From: Moorena bouillonii PNG
GTDB taxonomy: Bacteria; Cyanobacteriota; Cyanobacteriia; Cyanobacteriales; Coleofasciculaceae
Direction of reading: 5' to 3'
Assembly: GCF_001942495.1 (NCBI RefSeq)
Contig: NZ_MKZS01000001.1
Location: 6,535,201 to 6,599,200, forward strand
DNA: 64,000 bases
A model generated the notes under the pieces. It was not told where the DNA came from, made no database searches, and was given only the letters and a program-made list of their open reading frames with translations. The translations under genes and the position numbers were made by a program. Position 1 is the first letter of the stretch. Each line of letters starts with the position of its first letter. Below are positions 8,541 through 16,095 of the stretch, piece after piece.

Positions 8541-8840
8541 CTACCTATTTCGTGAGCGCTGCCCTATAACCCGTCGCCGAGTCTGAAACCACATAGAAAT
8601 ACCTGTAATTGCTAAGGTTAATAAACCAAAGGCATTGAGAAAGGGATAAATCATTTGTAAGTTAATGGCACCAAATTTTCCTTTGTGCAGATCCAAAAGC
8701 CAAATAAATTCACTACTTTTATCAGTAAGAACTGCCACCTGAAACAAGGAACCTGTAATCACAGTCAACAACACTGGCAATACCATAATTGGGGCAAACC
8801 AAGCGTGCAATTGACGTAAACGGAATCTATTAATAGTCAT
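8541..8840 (-). CDS. Small PepSY-associated transmembrane protein
   Basis: About 99 aa. Seen: RQLHAWFAPIMVLPVLLTVI with a His facing the membrane, typical of the first helix of the PepSY-associated TM family, and a second helix near 70-90 (FGLLTLAITGISMWF) followed by a basic tail. Full-length family members have two or four helices and are linked to iron or siderophore reduction, so the neighbourhood next to futAB fits, though a direct role is inference. An upstream TTG (8852) adds four residues; ATG 8840 is preferred. No strong ribosome site. Confidence 0.7.
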   Translation of the reverse strand: MTINRFRLRQLHAWFAPIMVLPVLLTVITGSLFQVAVLTDKSSEFIWLLDLHKGKFGAINLQMIYPFLNAFGLLTLAITGISMWFQTRRRVIGQRSRNR

Positions 8841-8888
8841 AGTAATTATCAATTATCAGGGCACTTTAAGTACAAATATCTGGGTTGT

Positions 8889-9116
8889 AGGGAGCAGGGA
8901 GCAGGGAGCAGGGAGCAGGGAGCAGGGAGCAGGTAATAGGCAAGAGGCAAGAGGCAAGAGGCAATAGGGAAAAAATAATGTGTAGGTCATAGCTATGATA
9001 AACGCTATCTAATAGTAATATAATAGTAATCTAAATTCTAGAGAGTAGCTCAATGAATTGTGATAATTTTTGATTCCCTACTCCCTACTCCCTACTCCCT
9101 ACTCCCTACTCCCTTT
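8889..9116. repeat. Heptamer tandem repeats (GGGAGCA, CAAGAGG, CTCCCTA)
   Basis: About six GGGAGCA units at 8890-8932, CAAGAGG units to 8965, and six ACTCCCT units at 9073-9114. Typical intergenic heptamers of this genome; no gene. Confidence 0.85.
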
Positions 9117-9131
9117 GTTATAGTAATAGTA

Positions 9132-10088
9132 TTAGAATAATGGTTGCCAAGTTTTGCCGCTATCTTTAGATTGTAAAATTCCATTCTGATCATTAGCAGC
9201 GTATAAAAAATCGGGATTAGACGGGGCGATCGCCATATACAAAAATAAGTCTCCTGTTTCTGCGCTTATGGCTTCCCAAGTCTTACCCCCATCGGTACTT
9301 TTAAAGAATCCTCCGGAATCTTCTGAAAGGATGTGAAATCCATAAATTACTGTTTTTTCTGCTTCGGATTTCAGAGCCAGACTAGCAACCAGTGACTCTT
9401 GAGAATTGGGGACTAAAATCCAGCTTTTTCCACCATCCCTACTCTCAAATAATCCCAGAGTTGTAGCGGCAAACACCTGATCAGGATTGCGCGGGTCAAC
9501 TACTAAGTTATGGGGATTATCTTCCAGTCCCTGGGCTGGTAATTGATTCCAGGTTTTGCCACCATCCTTTGAAACCAACAAGCCTTGTTTTCCAGAAACC
9601 GCCCATCCATAAATTACTTTGGGGTTAGCTGGTGCGATCGCTAAACTCAGAAAATCTACCCCAAGCAGGGATTGGAGCTGCCAATGTTGCCCTTGATTGT
9701 AGCTAGTCAGAAAACCGAGCTTGCCTCCTGATGGTGGATGTAAGCTAGCATAAAAGCGTCCGCTATCCTTGGGATGAGCCACAAAGCTGGTGAAATTAGA
9801 ACGAGTTTTGCCAACTTGCAGCCATTTCCCTGCTTCAGAACGCTGGAGTAACCCATGATGGGTGGCTACGTAGAGGATTTCTGGATTCTCTGGACTGACA
9901 GCCATAGCGTGAATATTAGTCTTCTGCCACCAGTTATCAGGAGCATCACTAAGAATAACGTTGTTATTAGTGACATCATTGGTCACTCCTGTTATGGTTG
10001 ACTGAGTGATATTGGTTTTAATTGTGGTGGGTTGACAACCCATCACCGTAATAGCGACAATACTGTAAATAAACCAATTTTTAACCAT
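9132..10088 (-). CDS. BNR/Asp-box repeat lipoprotein (sortilin-like beta propeller)
   Basis: About 318 aa. Signal peptide VKNWFIYSIVAITVMGC with lipobox VMGC, so lipid-anchored outside the cytoplasm. At least four Asp-box motifs, SKDGGKTW, SRDGGKSW, STDGGKTW and SKDSGKTW, spaced about 45 residues, define a beta-propeller. Such VPS10/BNR proteins are often annotated as glycosyl hydrolases without evidence, so no enzyme activity is claimed. ATG 10109 (seven residues longer) overlaps the stop of an upstream frame remnant as ATGA; ATG 10088 gives the better signal peptide. It follows a PepSY protein gene on the same strand with 290 bp of repeats between. Confidence 0.82.
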   Translation of the reverse strand: MVKNWFIYSIVAITVMGCQPTTIKTNITQSTITGVTNDVTNNNVILSDAPDNWWQKTNIHAMAVSPENPEILYVATHHGLLQRSEAGKWLQVGKTRSNFTSFVAHPKDSGRFYASLHPPSGGKLGFLTSYNQGQHWQLQSLLGVDFLSLAIAPANPKVIYGWAVSGKQGLLVSKDGGKTWNQLPAQGLEDNPHNLVVDPRNPDQVFAATTLGLFESRDGGKSWILVPNSQESLVASLALKSEAEKTVIYGFHILSEDSGGFFKSTDGGKTWEAISAETGDLFLYMAIAPSNPDFLYAANDQNGILQSKDSGKTWQPLF

Positions 10089-10105
10089 ATCGTTTATCTC
10101 TACAT

Positions 10106-10369
10106 TCATCTATACATCAATTGCTTGATTGAAGCGGGTACAAGTGGCCCTACCACCAGTAATCCTAAGATGAATTCTCCCAATCCCACGGGTGGACTGG
10201 TAATTTCAAATCTGGTAGTTAACGTTTTACTATCCACTGTTGCTGCTTCGGAAACTGTAGCGGTTGCCACAGGAAGAGTTATTGGTACTGATACAGATTC
10301 TAGACCAAGCCGGTTTGATGATGATGGCGTAGTTGCTGCTCCTGGGGTTTGTTTAGCTATGGTTGTTGG
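10106..10369 (-). pseudogene. 3' remnant of a membrane-anchored protein gene
   Basis: 87 codons open on the minus strand with no start codon, ending in TGA that overlaps ATG 10109 of the BNR gene (ATGA). The product has a Pro/Thr/Ser-rich linker, then FEITSPPVGLGEFILGLLVV with one C-terminal membrane helix and a short basic tail. This reads like the end of a real protein coupled to the BNR gene, whose front has been lost. The family is not recognised. The plus-strand frame over the same bases is its shadow. Confidence 0.5.
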
Positions 10370-10417
10370 TTAGAATGTCCGGTGTGGGCAAACAAAGGTT
10401 CTTTAATGTATTATAGG

Positions 10418-10462
10418 TCTGGTGTATAACTCCATTATTTGGGAGTTGTCGGTCAGGAGTGG
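10418..10462. repeat. Upstream motif of duplicated toxin-antitoxin block, copy A
   Basis: TCTGGTGTATAACTCCAT ... GTCAGGAGTGG; matched at 14152-14196 with a few changes. Contains an AACTCC/GGAGTT inverted pair and probably lies in the toxin promoter. Confidence 0.6.
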
Positions 10463-10823
10463 CGAGCTACAATATCTTAAAATATTAGTTAGACATTCCT
10501 TGTCTTTCTGTATCCCTTAGGATACAAGCCATGATCGAAATCCGGCAGACCGAAGCTTATTCCAAGTGGTTCAGTGGCTTGCGCGATCGACAAGCAAGGG
10601 CACGTATTGATATTCGTATTCGTCGTTTGTCGATGGGCAACCCCGGTGATGTGAAACCAGTGGGAAGAGGAGTTTCGGAACTGCGTATTGACTATGGACC
10701 TGGCTACCGGGTGTATTTCTTGCACCGTGGGAGTTGTGTCCTGGACAATAATTTTCCCGACATAGTTGACATTTCCCGACATTTTCTTTGATGATGTAAG
10801 TGTAACAACCAAGGCACGCGCTA

Positions 10824-11444
10824 ATGAATGGATCAGTCAACTATGTCCCTCCAAGGGTCGCTGCCGCTAGACTTGGGGTCAGTACAAAAACACTCGAAAG
10901 ATGGCTCAATGAAGGCAAGATACAAGGTATCAGAACCCCTGGAGGTCAAAGACGATACGACCTGGACTCGGTCGTCTCTATTCCTTGCACAAAAACAACA
11001 ACAGACAACAGGGCGACAATTCTATATGCAAGAGTTTCAAGTCGCTCTCAAAAAAATGACCTTGAGCAACAAGTACAGTTTCTTAAGTCTCGTTACCCAG
11101 ACGCAGAAATCATTCGAGATATTGGAAGTGGACTCAACTTCAGCAGAAAAGGTCTTCGTACCTTACTGGACAGAGTTCTCGACGGTACTTGCAAATATAT
11201 TGTCGTTGCCCACAAAGATAGGCTTTGCCGTTTTGGGTTCGATCTTGTCTCATGGTTGTGCTCTAAATTCGAAACTAAAATACTGGTTCTCGACGAAAAG
11301 AACCTCAGCCCAGAACAGGAGATGGTTGAAGATGTTCTGGCAGTCATCCACGTCTTCAGTTGCCGATTGTACGGACTTAGGAAGTACAAGCTGCATATTA
11401 TTAAAGACTGTGAGTTACCAAGTTTACCCAAGCAAAGAACTTGA
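10824..11444 (+). CDS. IS607-family serine recombinase (TnpA)
   Basis: 206 aa. It catalyses element excision and integration through a phosphoserine intermediate. Seen: an N-terminal MerR-type helix-turn-helix (AARLGVSTKTLERWLNEGKI, about 14-33), R-T-P-G-G-Q-R-R-Y, then a resolvase catalytic domain with YARVSSRSQKNDLEQQ (nucleophile Ser in the first SS, near 70), DIGSGLNFSRKGL and AHKDRLCRFGFDL. Full length for the family. Its 3' end overlaps tnpB. No strong ribosome site; ATG 10824 fits the conserved N-terminus. Confidence 0.92.
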   Translation: MNGSVNYVPPRVAAARLGVSTKTLERWLNEGKIQGIRTPGGQRRYDLDSVVSIPCTKTTTDNRATILYARVSSRSQKNDLEQQVQFLKSRYPDAEIIRDIGSGLNFSRKGLRTLLDRVLDGTCKYIVVAHKDRLCRFGFDLVSWLCSKFETKILVLDEKNLSPEQEMVEDVLAVIHVFSCRLYGLRKYKLHIIKDCELPSLPKQRT

Positions 11445-12555
11445 GGATATTTGGAAGAAATGGATGGCCGCTGTTCGTCAGGTGTATAACATTTCTATTG
11501 AACAATTAAACAAGAACCAAGGTTATACAAAAGTAGGAAAAAAAGGGGGAAAATATGGTTTTAGAACTTGGTTAAAACAATCGGGACTTATCCCACAATG
11601 GTGTAAAGACCTAAATGTCTCCAAAATTCTAGACAACGCTTCCATGGAAGCTTATCGCGCTTGGAAGGAAACGGCTAAACTGCCCTTATTTGTGGGAAAA
11701 GGGAAGAAACGCAAACCATTACCACAAGCTGGACTAAAGATAGCTAAATTTCGCAGTGTACGGGATCATAAACAGACAATCCAGTTTGATCCTACGGCTT
11801 ACAAGGCTGGCAGATGGATGGTTTCTACGACCAAGCATTTACCAAAACCCGAATTCAAAGGTCATGACTTCTGTATACTTACCGATGGTGCTACAGAACT
11901 TACTTATAACAAGGGTCGGTGGTTTGCGCACTTTCCTGTAGAATTTGACCTTGAGCCTACTGAAACTAAAAAAGTGATAGCTCTAGACCCCGGAGTCAGA
12001 ACCTTCATGACTGGTTTTGACGGTACTGAATTCCTGGAGTTTGGCGACAACGATTTTCAGCGAATAGCTAAACTTTGTTCGCATTTAGATAAATTAAAAA
12101 GTAAGCATGATAAATCGAAAGGACATATATACAAACATCGTCGATACAAGTTAAAAGCAGCGATGGAAAAGCTTAGGACTAGGATTAAAAATCTTAGAGC
12201 TGAACTACACAAACAAGTAGCTTCCTATTTAGCAAGGAACTACGATGTGATTGTTTTACCAACTTTTAACACATCACAAATGGTTCCACGAAAGAAGCGA
12301 AAGTTAAAGACTAAAACAGCTAGAGCGATGATGACCTGGGGATTTTATCAGTTCTCTCAAATATTGGAACACTTGTGTAACCGTTATGGTTCCAAGTTAG
12401 TGAGAATAACTGAAGAATACACATCTAAAACTTGCACAAAATGTGGCCATATTCATAGAAAACTTGGTAGTTCTAAGAATTTTTTGTGTCCACATTGCGG
12501 TTATGAGATCCCCAGAGATTTTAATGGAGCCGTCGGGATTTTCCTGTTCGCGTAG
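11410..12555 (+). CDS. TnpB, RNA-guided nuclease of the IS607 element, C-terminal tail cut
   Basis: About 381 aa from the probable GTG start 11410 (frame stays open further upstream but overlaps tnpA). TnpB proteins are RNA-guided DNA nucleases with a RuvC fold. Seen: first Asp in ALDPGVRTF, zinc ribbon CTKCGHIH ... CPHCGYEIP, and last Asp in PRDFNGA. The usual RuvC-II Glu position reads LPTFNTSQM, with no Glu there, while a Glu is present in ITEEYTSKTC about 50 residues later, an arrangement reported for Fanzor-like TnpBs. The frame ends at a TAG supplied by a 24-base in-frame insert; without it, it would run to TAA 12679 (about 33 residues more). Confidence 0.85.
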   Translation: MSYQVYPSKELEDIWKKWMAAVRQVYNISIEQLNKNQGYTKVGKKGGKYGFRTWLKQSGLIPQWCKDLNVSKILDNASMEAYRAWKETAKLPLFVGKGKKRKPLPQAGLKIAKFRSVRDHKQTIQFDPTAYKAGRWMVSTTKHLPKPEFKGHDFCILTDGATELTYNKGRWFAHFPVEFDLEPTETKKVIALDPGVRTFMTGFDGTEFLEFGDNDFQRIAKLCSHLDKLKSKHDKSKGHIYKHRRYKLKAAMEKLRTRIKNLRAELHKQVASYLARNYDVIVLPTFNTSQMVPRKKRKLKTKTARAMMTWGFYQFSQILEHLCNRYGSKLVRITEEYTSKTCTKCGHIHRKLGSSKNFLCPHCGYEIPRDFNGAVGIFLFA

Positions 12556-12571
12556 CGTCGGCTTTGCCGAA
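12546..12571. repeat. Small dispersed repeat (family E) inside tnpB
   Basis: GTTCGCGTAGCGTCGGC-TTTGCCGAA. Adds a net 24 bases, keeping frame on both sides but bringing in a TAG that shortens TnpB. Confidence 0.8.
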
Positions 12572-12787
12572 AGGCGATGTGGGATAACACCTTCCTCAAT
12601 GCAGTTGGGGATGTAGTACTCAGCTTTTCTGACTCGGAAGATATCCCAGATCTCGAAGATGTCACGATTTGTCCGGGTTAAAAGTATCAGTACCTTGATA
12701 ATCCTCCTTGCAGGTGGTGACAAGCGCACCCAAGACCGGGACATCAAGACAGCCCTAGATCTAGCACAAAAGTTATAGGAGATGGTC

Positions 12788-13075
12788 ATGACCAACATCA
12801 AAACCCATCCCTGGGATGTGGCAGAACATCTGGAGACCAAAGAAGATATGGCTGCCTATCTTGAAGCTGCTCTTGAAGATGGGGATCCTGCGTTGGTCGT
12901 GGCTGCTCTAGGAGATATTGCTCGTTCCAAAGGAATGAGACAAATTGCTCGCGAAACCGGTCTCGGCCATGAAAGTCTTGATCAGGCGTTGTCGATGGAA
13001 GGTAATCCAGACTTGGCCACTGTTCTCAAGGTAATACAGGCACTTGGTCTACGGTTGCGGGCTACTCCAATATGA
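12788..13075 (+). CDS. HigA-type antitoxin
   Basis: About 95 aa. It neutralises the HigB-like toxin and represses the operon. Seen: N-terminal WDVAEHLETKEDMAAYLEAA, the conserved opening of the 'addiction module antidote' family, then a helix-turn-helix domain with MRQIARETGLGHESLDQAL and a C-terminal ALGLRLRA. Start ATG 12788 has AGGAG six bases upstream; ATG 12782 would overlap that site. Intact although its toxin is broken, which is the safe order of loss. Confidence 0.9.
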   Translation: MTNIKTHPWDVAEHLETKEDMAAYLEAALEDGDPALVVAALGDIARSKGMRQIARETGLGHESLDQALSMEGNPDLATVLKVIQALGLRLRATPI

Positions 13076-13153
13076 AGTATTGCATTATAAGATGGGTTTA
13101 CCCTGGATCAGGCACGAGATAATAGGTCTTGACCCTGCAGCTTGCTTATTTCC

Positions 13154-13338
13154 ATGGAAACCACCACTCAAGATATGCGTTCGCGTAGCGTCGGCTTAGC
13201 CGAATCGCTTCCATTGCCCCCTGGTAATGTCTGTTTACCCATTATCGGTGAAACGATCAGCTTTTTAACCGATCGAAATTTCCACAAAAAGCGGTTAGAC
13301 AAGTATGGGCGCATCTACAAAACCCACATTTTTGGTAG
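13154..13338 (+). pseudogene. CYP120-type P450, truncated duplicate
   Basis: Codes for the first 62 codons of the P450 found intact at 14395, then breaks off inside family G repeats after THIFG. An eight-codon insertion from a small dispersed repeat follows DMR. No heme-binding region, so not functional. Confidence 0.85.
13179..13203. repeat. Small dispersed repeat (family E) in the P450 copy
   Basis: GTTCGCGTAGCGTCGGCTTAGCCGA replaces a single A present in the intact paralogue at 14415-14425, giving direct evidence of a 24-base net insertion. Confidence 0.9.
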
Positions 13339-13486
13339 CAGTAGAGTGGGCATCCTGCCCGCTCGCAAATATTGATAACAGGCAAGATGCCCGTTCCACC
13401 AAGATGCCCATAGCACCTATCGGGTCAAACCGTAAAAATGGGATGCACTCAACCGGGATTGATGATCGTGATATTTTTGGCATCAT
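13295..13486 (-). pseudogene. Small gene start with strong ribosome site, cut by repeats
   Basis: ATG 13486 is preceded by AAGGAG with eight bases spacing, the best ribosome site in this stretch. The first 24 or so codons (MMPKISRSSIPVECIPFLRF) look native; the rest is translated family G repeat and then P450 antisense. Probably the stump of a minus-strand gene whose body was lost. The family is not recognised. Confidence 0.35.
13339..13430. repeat. GGGCATC repeat block, family G
   Basis: GTGGGCATCCTGCCCG and CAAGATGCCCGTTCCACC units in both orientations; marks the point where the P450 duplicate is broken. Confidence 0.8.
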
Positions 13487-13515
13487 GGAAATAACTCCTT
13501 TTTAGGAGGGAGGAA

Positions 13516-13556
13516 AGCTGCGCTGGTCGTGGTTAACAGTTATTACCAGCGCAGCT
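13516..13556. other. 12-bp stem-loop in AT-rich spacer
   Basis: AGCTGCGCTGGT pairs with ACCAGCGCAGCT over a 17-base loop. The surrounding 13487-13927 is AT-rich with no gene supported. Could be an old terminator. Confidence 0.4.
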
Positions 13557-13927
13557 ATTAGTTTCAGTCGTCACCTTCTATACTATACATAACTATTCCA
13601 AAAAATGCAAGGGTTAATTAAAATTATTTACATTTATTTACAACTATTTTTTTTAGCCATTTATGAACTAAATTATGTATACTATTTATAGTATTTTTTA
13701 TTGGATACTTTTTATATAGCAGACAATAGTTAAGTTTTAAAAAACGGTTTATCTGATAGAACATCTAAGCTTTTTTTGAGTTAAATTGGATATTAATCAG
13801 TTATCATAAAAAACTCACACTCTATCTCCAAAATCCGGACTTACTGCTCCCTTTACTAAAGTACATCGCCGAATGGATAAATGCTTTAAAATAGTTAACT
13901 ATCAATATAATTCAATAAATAATCATC

Positions 13928-14150
13928 ATGAATTGGAGAGAATACATTGATTCCAATCCCAACATTTTATTAGGTAAGCCAGTCCTTGCTCACGTGTTTG
14001 AGATTGGTGAAGAAGAAGATTTTGACGAGGAAATTAAACTAACTCGTCAGAATCTGGAACTGATGAATTTTCGCCATGGAACGTTCCGCTAATGTCAAAC
14101 CTGGTGCAGGTATCTCCATCGAAGAGATTAGGCAGCACCTTGATGAATAA
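13928..14150 (+). pseudogene. Frameshifted antitoxin-like remnant
   Basis: A 54-codon frame opens with MNWREYIDSNPNILLGKPV, which resembles the start of DUF433-type antitoxins, then continues into a charged stretch and stops at 14092. An overlapping frame from ATG 14076 ends KPGAGISIEEIRQHLDE, like the tail of a different antitoxin class. Together they look like fused and frameshifted debris of one or two toxin-antitoxin genes. No ribosome site. Confidence 0.45.
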
Positions 14151-14151
14151 T

Positions 14152-14238
14152 TCTGGTGTATAACTCCATGATTGAGGAGTTGTGCGTCAGGAGTGGTGAC
14201 ATCAAGACAGCCCTAGATCTAGCACAAGAGTTATATAG
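14152..14238 (+). pseudogene. Internally deleted toxin remnant, copy B of the duplication
   Basis: 14152-14196 matches the region before the toxin (10418-10462). It is joined directly to TGACATCAAGACAGCCCTAG..., the last codons of the toxin (12740-12775 in copy A). Everything between, and the antitoxin, is missing. Confidence 0.8.
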
Positions 14239-14394
14239 CAATCCGTGTAGGAATTGAGATAATTTTGATGCCATATTCCCTACTCCCTGTTCCCTGTTCC
14301 CTGTTCCCTTCCAGTAGGCATTTCAAAATAAGATGGGTTTACCCTGGATCAGGCACGAGATAATAGGTCTTGACCCTGCAGCTTGCTTATTTCC

Positions 14395-15735
14395 ATGGAA
14401 ACCACTACTCAAGATATGCAATCGCTTCCATTGCCCCCTGGTAATGTCTATTTACCGATTATCGGTGAGACCATCAGCTTTTTAACGGATCGAAATTTCC
14501 ACAAAAAGCGGTCAGAAAAGTATGGGCCCATCTACAAAACCCACATTTTTGGTAGTCCTGCGGTGACGATGAATACTGCAGAAGCGAATCAATTTCTGTT
14601 TACGAATGAAAATCAGTATGTTGCTTCTATCTGGCCCAAAAGCACGCAAATCTTACTTGGAGCCGCCTCACTGGCCAACCAAACGGGAGTTTTCCACCAG
14701 AAGCGCCGTAAGTTAATGTCCCAGGCGTTTCAACCGAGAGCATTAGCTAGTTATATTCCCACCATGGCCAACATTACTAGCAATTATCTCAAGAAATGGG
14801 AAGAGATAGGAACCTTAACCTGGTATCCTCAACTGCAGGACTATACCTTTGAGATCGCTAGTACCTTGCTGATGGGAACTGATGGCGGTTCCGAAACCCC
14901 TCTGGCTCAACTATTTAATAACTTTTCTGAGGGAGTGTTCAGTATCCCGATCTCTCTACCTTGGACAAGGTTTGGTAAAGCCTTGCGTGCTCGTCAAGGA
15001 TTGCTGACCTATATCGAAACCATTGTCCAACAGCGACAGCAACAGAAAAATCCCGGAGAGGACGCCTTAGGATTATTGTTAAAAGCCGAGGATGACCAGG
15101 GGAAGTCCTTGAGTTTGGATGAAATCAAAGACCAAGTGCTTCTGTTGTTGTGGGCAGGCCACGAAACCTTAACCTCTGCGATCGCATCTTTTTGTCTGTT
15201 GACAGCGCAGCATCCAGATGTTCTTGCCCATCTCCGTGCTGAACAACAGCAGTTTTCTGGTTCAGAACCCCTAACTATGGAACATCTCAAGCAGATGACG
15301 TATCTAGAGCAAGTGCTCAAAGAAGTGCTGCGCATAATTCCTCCTGTTAGTGGTCTTTTTCGGAAGGTTATTCAGTCTTTTGAATTTAATGGTTACTTGA
15401 TTCCTCAAGGTTGGACTGTACTGTGCCAAATTACCCAAACCCACAAAGATCAGGAAGTTTATCGAGATCATCAACGCTTTGACCCAGATCGGTTTGGTCG
15501 AGATCGGACAGAAGATAAACAAAAAACCTTTGGATATATCCCCTTTGGTGGTGGTTTACGGGAATGTTTAGGCAGGGAGTTTGCCAAATTAGAAATGAGG
15601 ATTTTCGCGGCTCAATTGCTCCGGGATTATGAATGGAAATTAGTGCCAGGTCAAGATTTAGAAATGGTGGTGATTCCAACTCCCCATCCCCGGGATGGAC
15701 TTAAGGTTAAGTTTAGCCGTAAAGTAGGCTCTTAA
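14395..15735 (+). CDS. Cytochrome P450, CYP120 type
   Basis: 446 aa. CYP120A1 of Synechocystis hydroxylates retinoic acid; a retinoid- or carotenoid-derived substrate is therefore likely but unproven. Seen: proline-rich start LPLPPGNVYLPIIGETI, I-helix AGHETLTSA near 254 (acid-alcohol pair replaced by E-T), ExxR in EVLRIIPP near 310, and heme loop PFGGGLRECLGREFA near 383 with the Cys ligand. No N-terminal membrane anchor. A TTG at 14383 in frame adds four residues; ATG 14395 is preferred. Preceded by a duplicated leader and a deleted toxin remnant; a truncated duplicate lies at 13154. Confidence 0.93.
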   Translation: METTTQDMQSLPLPPGNVYLPIIGETISFLTDRNFHKKRSEKYGPIYKTHIFGSPAVTMNTAEANQFLFTNENQYVASIWPKSTQILLGAASLANQTGVFHQKRRKLMSQAFQPRALASYIPTMANITSNYLKKWEEIGTLTWYPQLQDYTFEIASTLLMGTDGGSETPLAQLFNNFSEGVFSIPISLPWTRFGKALRARQGLLTYIETIVQQRQQQKNPGEDALGLLLKAEDDQGKSLSLDEIKDQVLLLLWAGHETLTSAIASFCLLTAQHPDVLAHLRAEQQQFSGSEPLTMEHLKQMTYLEQVLKEVLRIIPPVSGLFRKVIQSFEFNGYLIPQGWTVLCQITQTHKDQEVYRDHQRFDPDRFGRDRTEDKQKTFGYIPFGGGLRECLGREFAKLEMRIFAAQLLRDYEWKLVPGQDLEMVVIPTPHPRDGLKVKFSRKVGS

Positions 15736-15749
15736 GGTAAGCATTCAGC

Positions 15750-16050
15750 CGTCAGCCATCAGCTTATTTTATTCAAAAACTATTCCCGTAGCGTAGCCAC
15801 AGGCCAAAAGCTGATATAGCGCTACGGGAAAGGCAAGAGGCATGCATGCAAGAGGCAAAGGTGCGCTTGATCCATTAAGAATTAAATTCGCTACGGGTCG
15901 CACCTTTTGCTGCTTGTATCAATGTCAAACACCTTAATGCTTAGTGCTATATCATCACTTTCTTAAGTTAAGCTTAAATCTCAGGTTATTTAGACTTGAT
16001 GTGGTAATACAATGTAGTTTGTGTGCTTAAAAATGGCTAGTCTTGCCTAA
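15750..16050. repeat. Dispersed repeats incl. family C element (15859-15906)
   Basis: CAGCCGTCAGCCATCAGC units, a CCGTAGCGTAGCCACAGGCC family E element near 15785, and AGGTGCGCTTGATCC...GGGTCGCACC (15859-15906), also at 23705 and 37708. No gene. Confidence 0.75.
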
Positions 16051-16095
16051 CCATTGCCATGGAGTGATCCAACACTGAAGATTTTAGTTTCACTG

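Larger units (their letters stand above)
10735..12691 (+). mobile_element. IS607-type transposon inserted in the toxin gene
   Basis: About 1957 bp carrying a MerR-like/serine recombinase TnpA and a TnpB. Ends are placed by reconstructing the toxin frame: AGT occurs at both junctions (10732-10734 and 12689-12691), so the true edge is within those bases. Near the left end TTTCCCGACAT occurs twice (about 10753-10763 and 10770-10780), as expected for recombinase-binding sites. No long terminal inverted repeats, as known for IS607. Confidence 0.85.
10531..12778 (+). pseudogene. HigB/RelE-type toxin gene split by an IS607 element
   Basis: Codons 1-68 are at 10531-10734 and the last 28 plus stop at 12692-12778. 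Removing the DNA between the two AGT triplets gives a continuous 96-aa protein with HRG-S-TLIILLAGGDK across the joint, the normal length and core of the phage-derived Gp49/HigB-like 'addiction module killer' family (mRNA interferases). N-terminal part: YSKWFSGLRDRQARARI; C-terminal part: GGDKRTQDRDIKTALDLAQKL. The antitoxin gene follows, with its AGGAG overlapping the toxin stop. As it stands the upstream piece would make an 86-aa product with a foreign tail, probably inactive. Confidence 0.85.
13087..13338. repeat. P450 block duplication, copy A
   Basis: ATAAGATGGGTTTACCC through TTTTTGGTAG matches 14327-14555 almost base for base, apart from a 24-base insertion. Covers the region upstream of the P450 gene and its first 50-odd codons. 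Confidence 0.9.

Noticed and set aside
10032-10373. 113-codon plus-strand frame
   Set aside because: Opposite strand encodes a more protein-like remnant coupled to the BNR gene; plus-strand frame also overlaps that gene's start.
10828-11409. Upstream extension of the TnpB frame
   Set aside because: It lies fully inside tnpA in another frame and does not resemble TnpB; the probable start is GTG 11410.
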